Assembly (NCBI GenBank): GCA_903858875.1
Contig: CAIOKP010000133.1
Span: 1 to 41,534, forward strand
DNA from: an uncultured Sphingomonadales bacterium
GTDB taxonomy: Bacteria > Pseudomonadota > Alphaproteobacteria > Sphingomonadales > Sphingomonadaceae
DNA length: 41,534 nt
Direction: 5' to 3'
The position numbers were made by a program, and so were the translations under genes. The notes beneath the pieces are model-generated. The model was not told where the DNA came from and made no database searches. It worked only from the letters and a program-made list of their open reading frames with translations. Position 1 is the stretch's first letter. Each line of letters begins with the position of its first letter. Positions 38,921 through 41,534 of this stretch are shown piece after piece.

Positions 38921-40701
38921 TCACCATCTCCATTGGCAATCAGCGGCGAAATGTCGGTGATGTCGATATCGCGTGTGGCATCCGGCATGATGCCCAGCAA
39001 GGGGCCAATGCGCGGTATAACGCGCCCAACGACCGGCGCGGCGTTCCATGCGGCGGTACGCTGGAAACTGGTTGCGGCATTGGCCTTGGGTTGATCGAGC
39101 GTGGCGATCACCACATAGCGCGGGTGATCCATCGGGAATGCGGCGGCAAAGGTCGTCACCACTTGATCGCGGTGATAGCCACCACGGTCACCGCGCTCGG
39201 CGGTGCCGGTCTTGCCGCCGATGCGAAAGCCCGGCGCATCGGCGTGGCGCCCGGTACCAACCTCGACGATGGAGCGCAGCAATTGGCGCATCCGGGCGCT
39301 GGTCGATGCCTGCCAGACGCGACGGCCGGCGGGGGCGCGGCCCGGCTCGATCTTTTGCAACGTCGCCGGGCGCCAAATCCCGCCATTGACCAGCGCAGCA
39401 TAGGCCGACGCCAGATGCAACGGCGTGATCGAGAAGCCATGCCCATAGGCGGCGGTAATCGTCGTCACCCGCGACCACACGCCGTGGCTGTCGCCATGCG
39501 GCCAGCCGGGGCGGCCACGCGCCGGCAATTCGATATAGGGGCGCTCGGCAAAGCCCAGCGCTTGTAACGTCGGCTGCATCCGCGCCGCGCCCAATTGATC
39601 GCCAACCTGCGCCAACACGATGTTCGACGAATGGATCAATGCCTCGACAATATTGAGGCTCGCACCGAAACGTTCGTGATCGTGGACCGTAATGCCCGCG
39701 ATTTCCAACGGTTTGTCCGATGGATAGCGTCGCGCCAGATTGGTAATGACGCCGGAGTCGATGGCGGTGGCCACGGTAATCGGCTTCATCACGCTGCCCA
39801 GCTCATAGGTCTGATTGGTGGCGCGGTTAAAGATGTTGGCCTGTTTGGTCGGGTCGGCGCTGTCCGAGATATCCTCTGGCCGCAACGCGTTGGGGTTGAA
39901 CGAGGGCAACGAGGCCAACGCCAGCACTTCGCCGGTATCGACATCCATCACGATGCCCGCCGCGCCCTTGGCCTGCGCGCGGTTCATGCCCCAGGCCAGC
40001 CCGTCTTCCAGCGCGCCCTGCACCCGCGCGTCAATCGACAGCACGGCAGGGGTGGAACGGGTTTCGCGCGTGGTCAACTGCTTGTCGAACACCGCCTCCA
40101 TCCCGACCTGGCCGTGACCGAGCGAGTCAACATAACCCAACACGTGGGCGGCCATCGTCCCTTGCGGATAATACCGCTCGTTTTCCCGCGGGAATTCCAG
40201 CGCCGGCTCACCCAGCGCATGGATGCGGTTGGCATCCTCGGGCAAAATGCGGCGGTGCAAATACCCCGCCTTGCCCGAGGCGAGCCGCGTGGTGAGCTCT
40301 GCGACATCTTCCTCAGGGAAAATGCGGACCAGCGCGGCGGCGACTTCGGCTGGGCTGTGGACCAACGGCGCGCCATCGCCCATCGCATGCGGGTTGAACC
40401 ACAAGGAATAGGCCGGAAACGCACGCGCCAACGGCACGCCATTACGGTCGAGAATATCGCCACGATCGGGTATCAACGCGCCATCGAGATCCGCGCCAGG
40501 CCGCGCCGGATCGGACAGGCCAAGGTGCACAATCCGCACCATCGCCATCGCCAGCACCAGCGTGAAAATCAACAGAACCCATAGCGCGCGAAACTTTGCC
40601 TGCGCCAGCGCGTGGGCGCGCACATGTACCAACCCCGGGCGACCAGACGAGACTACCGCATTGACCTTGGCCGCCCCCATCGCGGCCATCAGCGGGTTCA
40701 T
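38917..40701 (-). CDS. ftsI: Penicillin-binding protein 3 (FtsI, septal transpeptidase)
   Basis: N-terminal TM; RGDILDRNGVPLARAFPAYSLW; SxxK ELGSVMKPITVATAID; SxN SSN; KTGT in GGKTGTAERGDRGGY. Confidence 0.96.
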   Translation of the reverse strand: MNPLMAAMGAAKVNAVVSSGRPGLVHVRAHALAQAKFRALWVLLIFTLVLAMAMVRIVHLGLSDPARPGADLDGALIPDRGDILDRNGVPLARAFPAYSLWFNPHAMGDGAPLVHSPAEVAAALVRIFPEEDVAELTTRLASGKAGYLHRRILPEDANRIHALGEPALEFPRENERYYPQGTMAAHVLGYVDSLGHGQVGMEAVFDKQLTTRETRSTPAVLSIDARVQGALEDGLAWGMNRAQAKGAAGIVMDVDTGEVLALASLPSFNPNALRPEDISDSADPTKQANIFNRATNQTYELGSVMKPITVATAIDSGVITNLARRYPSDKPLEIAGITVHDHERFGASLNIVEALIHSSNIVLAQVGDQLGAARMQPTLQALGFAERPYIELPARGRPGWPHGDSHGVWSRVTTITAAYGHGFSITPLHLASAYAALVNGGIWRPATLQKIEPGRAPAGRRVWQASTSARMRQLLRSIVEVGTGRHADAPGFRIGGKTGTAERGDRGGYHRDQVVTTFAAAFPMDHPRYVVIATLDQPKANAATSFQRTAAWNAAPVVGRVIPRIGPLLGIMPDATRDIDITDISPLIANGDGE

Positions 40702-41210
40702 TCACGTGCCTCCGCCGGGCCGACATGCGCCAGATGATCGCTCAAATCGCGGGCTTTCAGCGGCTTGTGCGCGGTGTCCGTTGCCCCGGCGGCGTGCAGA
40801 TGCGCCGCAAAAGGCCCAGCGAGCGGCGTGACGATCGCCGGCATGGCCCTGATCCCGGTTTCCCCGGTATCGGCGGCAGCAACGCGGATCGGCGACGGCG
40901 CATCAGGCGACGGCGCCTTGCCAAGCAACGCCAATTGGCGCTCGTTTTCCAGATATTGCCCGGCGGTCGGCGCCTGATAGCCGAAATCGACGTCGTTGAA
41001 CGCCTCCAACTGCTGTTGGCTGGCGCGGGTTTCGAATTCGGTTTCGAGAAACATTTTTTCCTGTTTCAACGAAACGATCTGCCGCTCGGCCAACCGCACC
41101 TGGCTCTTCACCGCGTTGACACGAAAGGTCAGCGCCAAAGTCAGCGCTATGCAAATCGTCAGCGCCATGCCCCAACCGATAGTGTTCAAACGGTCACGCG
41201 TCAGGTTCAT
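40698..41210 (-). CDS. ftsL: FtsL-like division protein
   Basis: Single [23 protein letters not shown] followed by coiled-coil [35 protein letters not shown]; located between rsmH and ftsI. Confidence 0.85.
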   Translation of the reverse strand: MNLTRDRLNTIGWGMALTICIALTLALTFRVNAVKSQVRLAERQIVSLKQEKMFLETEFETRASQQQLEAFNDVDFGYQAPTAGQYLENERQLALLGKAPSPDAPSPIRVAAADTGETGIRAMPAIVTPLAGPFAAHLHAAGATDTAHKPLKARDLSDHLAHVGPAEARE

Positions 41211-41534
41211 GCGGCCCTCCATGTGCGGGCGGGGGTGGTGGTGCGTGTCGCATATCGCAGCGTTGCGGAGCGGGAGCGGGGGTTGCGGGCGATTTCGGCA
41301 TCCGACGGGCGGATCGCTTTGGAAATCGCGGTGAAAAACGCAGGCGTTGCCTCGGCGGCGACCGGAATATAGCGCGACGTCGCGGCCTTGACGCCGCTGG
41401 CATCCTTCATGAACTGCTTGACGATGCGGTCTTCGAGGCTGTGGAACGTGACCACCGCCAAGCGGCCTTCGGGGGCGAGCAGCGCCTCTGCGGCGGACAG
41501 CATCGCTTCCAATTCGCCCAATTCGTCGTTGATA
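41207..41534 (-). CDS. rsmH: 16S rRNA (cytosine1402-N4)-methyltransferase (C-terminal part, runs off the window)
   Basis: [42 protein letters not shown]...[14 protein letters not shown]: RsmH C-terminal signature. Confidence 0.95.
   Translation of the reverse strand, partial: INDELGELEAMLSAAEALLAPEGRLAVVTFHSLEDRIVKQFMKDASGVKAATSRYIPVAAEATPAFFTAISKAIRPSDAEIARNPRSRSATLRYATRTTTPARTWRAA

Overview
The window is 41.5 kb of GC-rich chromosomal DNA from an alphaproteobacterium, most likely a sphingomonad (inferred from gene content and protein character, not tested). It is mostly housekeeping. The right half (about 21.9-41.5 kb, all minus strand) is a complete division and cell-wall (dcw) cluster in canonical order: rsmH(partial)-ftsL-ftsI-murE-murF-mraY-murD-ftsW-murG-murC-murB-ddl-ftsQ-ftsA-ftsZ, followed by a TPR/SPOR protein. 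The left half contains a partial flippase, a coupled LpxH-like phosphoesterase/glycosyltransferase pair, ppx-ppk, queF, an uncharacterised Pro/Thr-rich membrane protein, and a plus-strand sulfur block (sseA, metC, cobA, DUF2849, cysI, DUF934, cysH). It also contains a minus-strand series: SDR epimerase, proB, obgE, tRNA-Ala(CGC), a lipoprotein, a BI-1 family protein, proC and a YbjN-like gene. I saw no mobile element, CRISPR array, phage or defence system, and no convincing new multi-gene system. The most interesting signals are non-coding: a 26-bp near-perfect palindrome upstream of the cysteine operon, a 16/17-bp inverted repeat between tRNA-Ala and obgE, a shared palindromic element after two stop codons, a G-run/pyrimidine tract in the proB leader, and paired GANTC sites with a DnaA-box-like sequence upstream of ftsZ.
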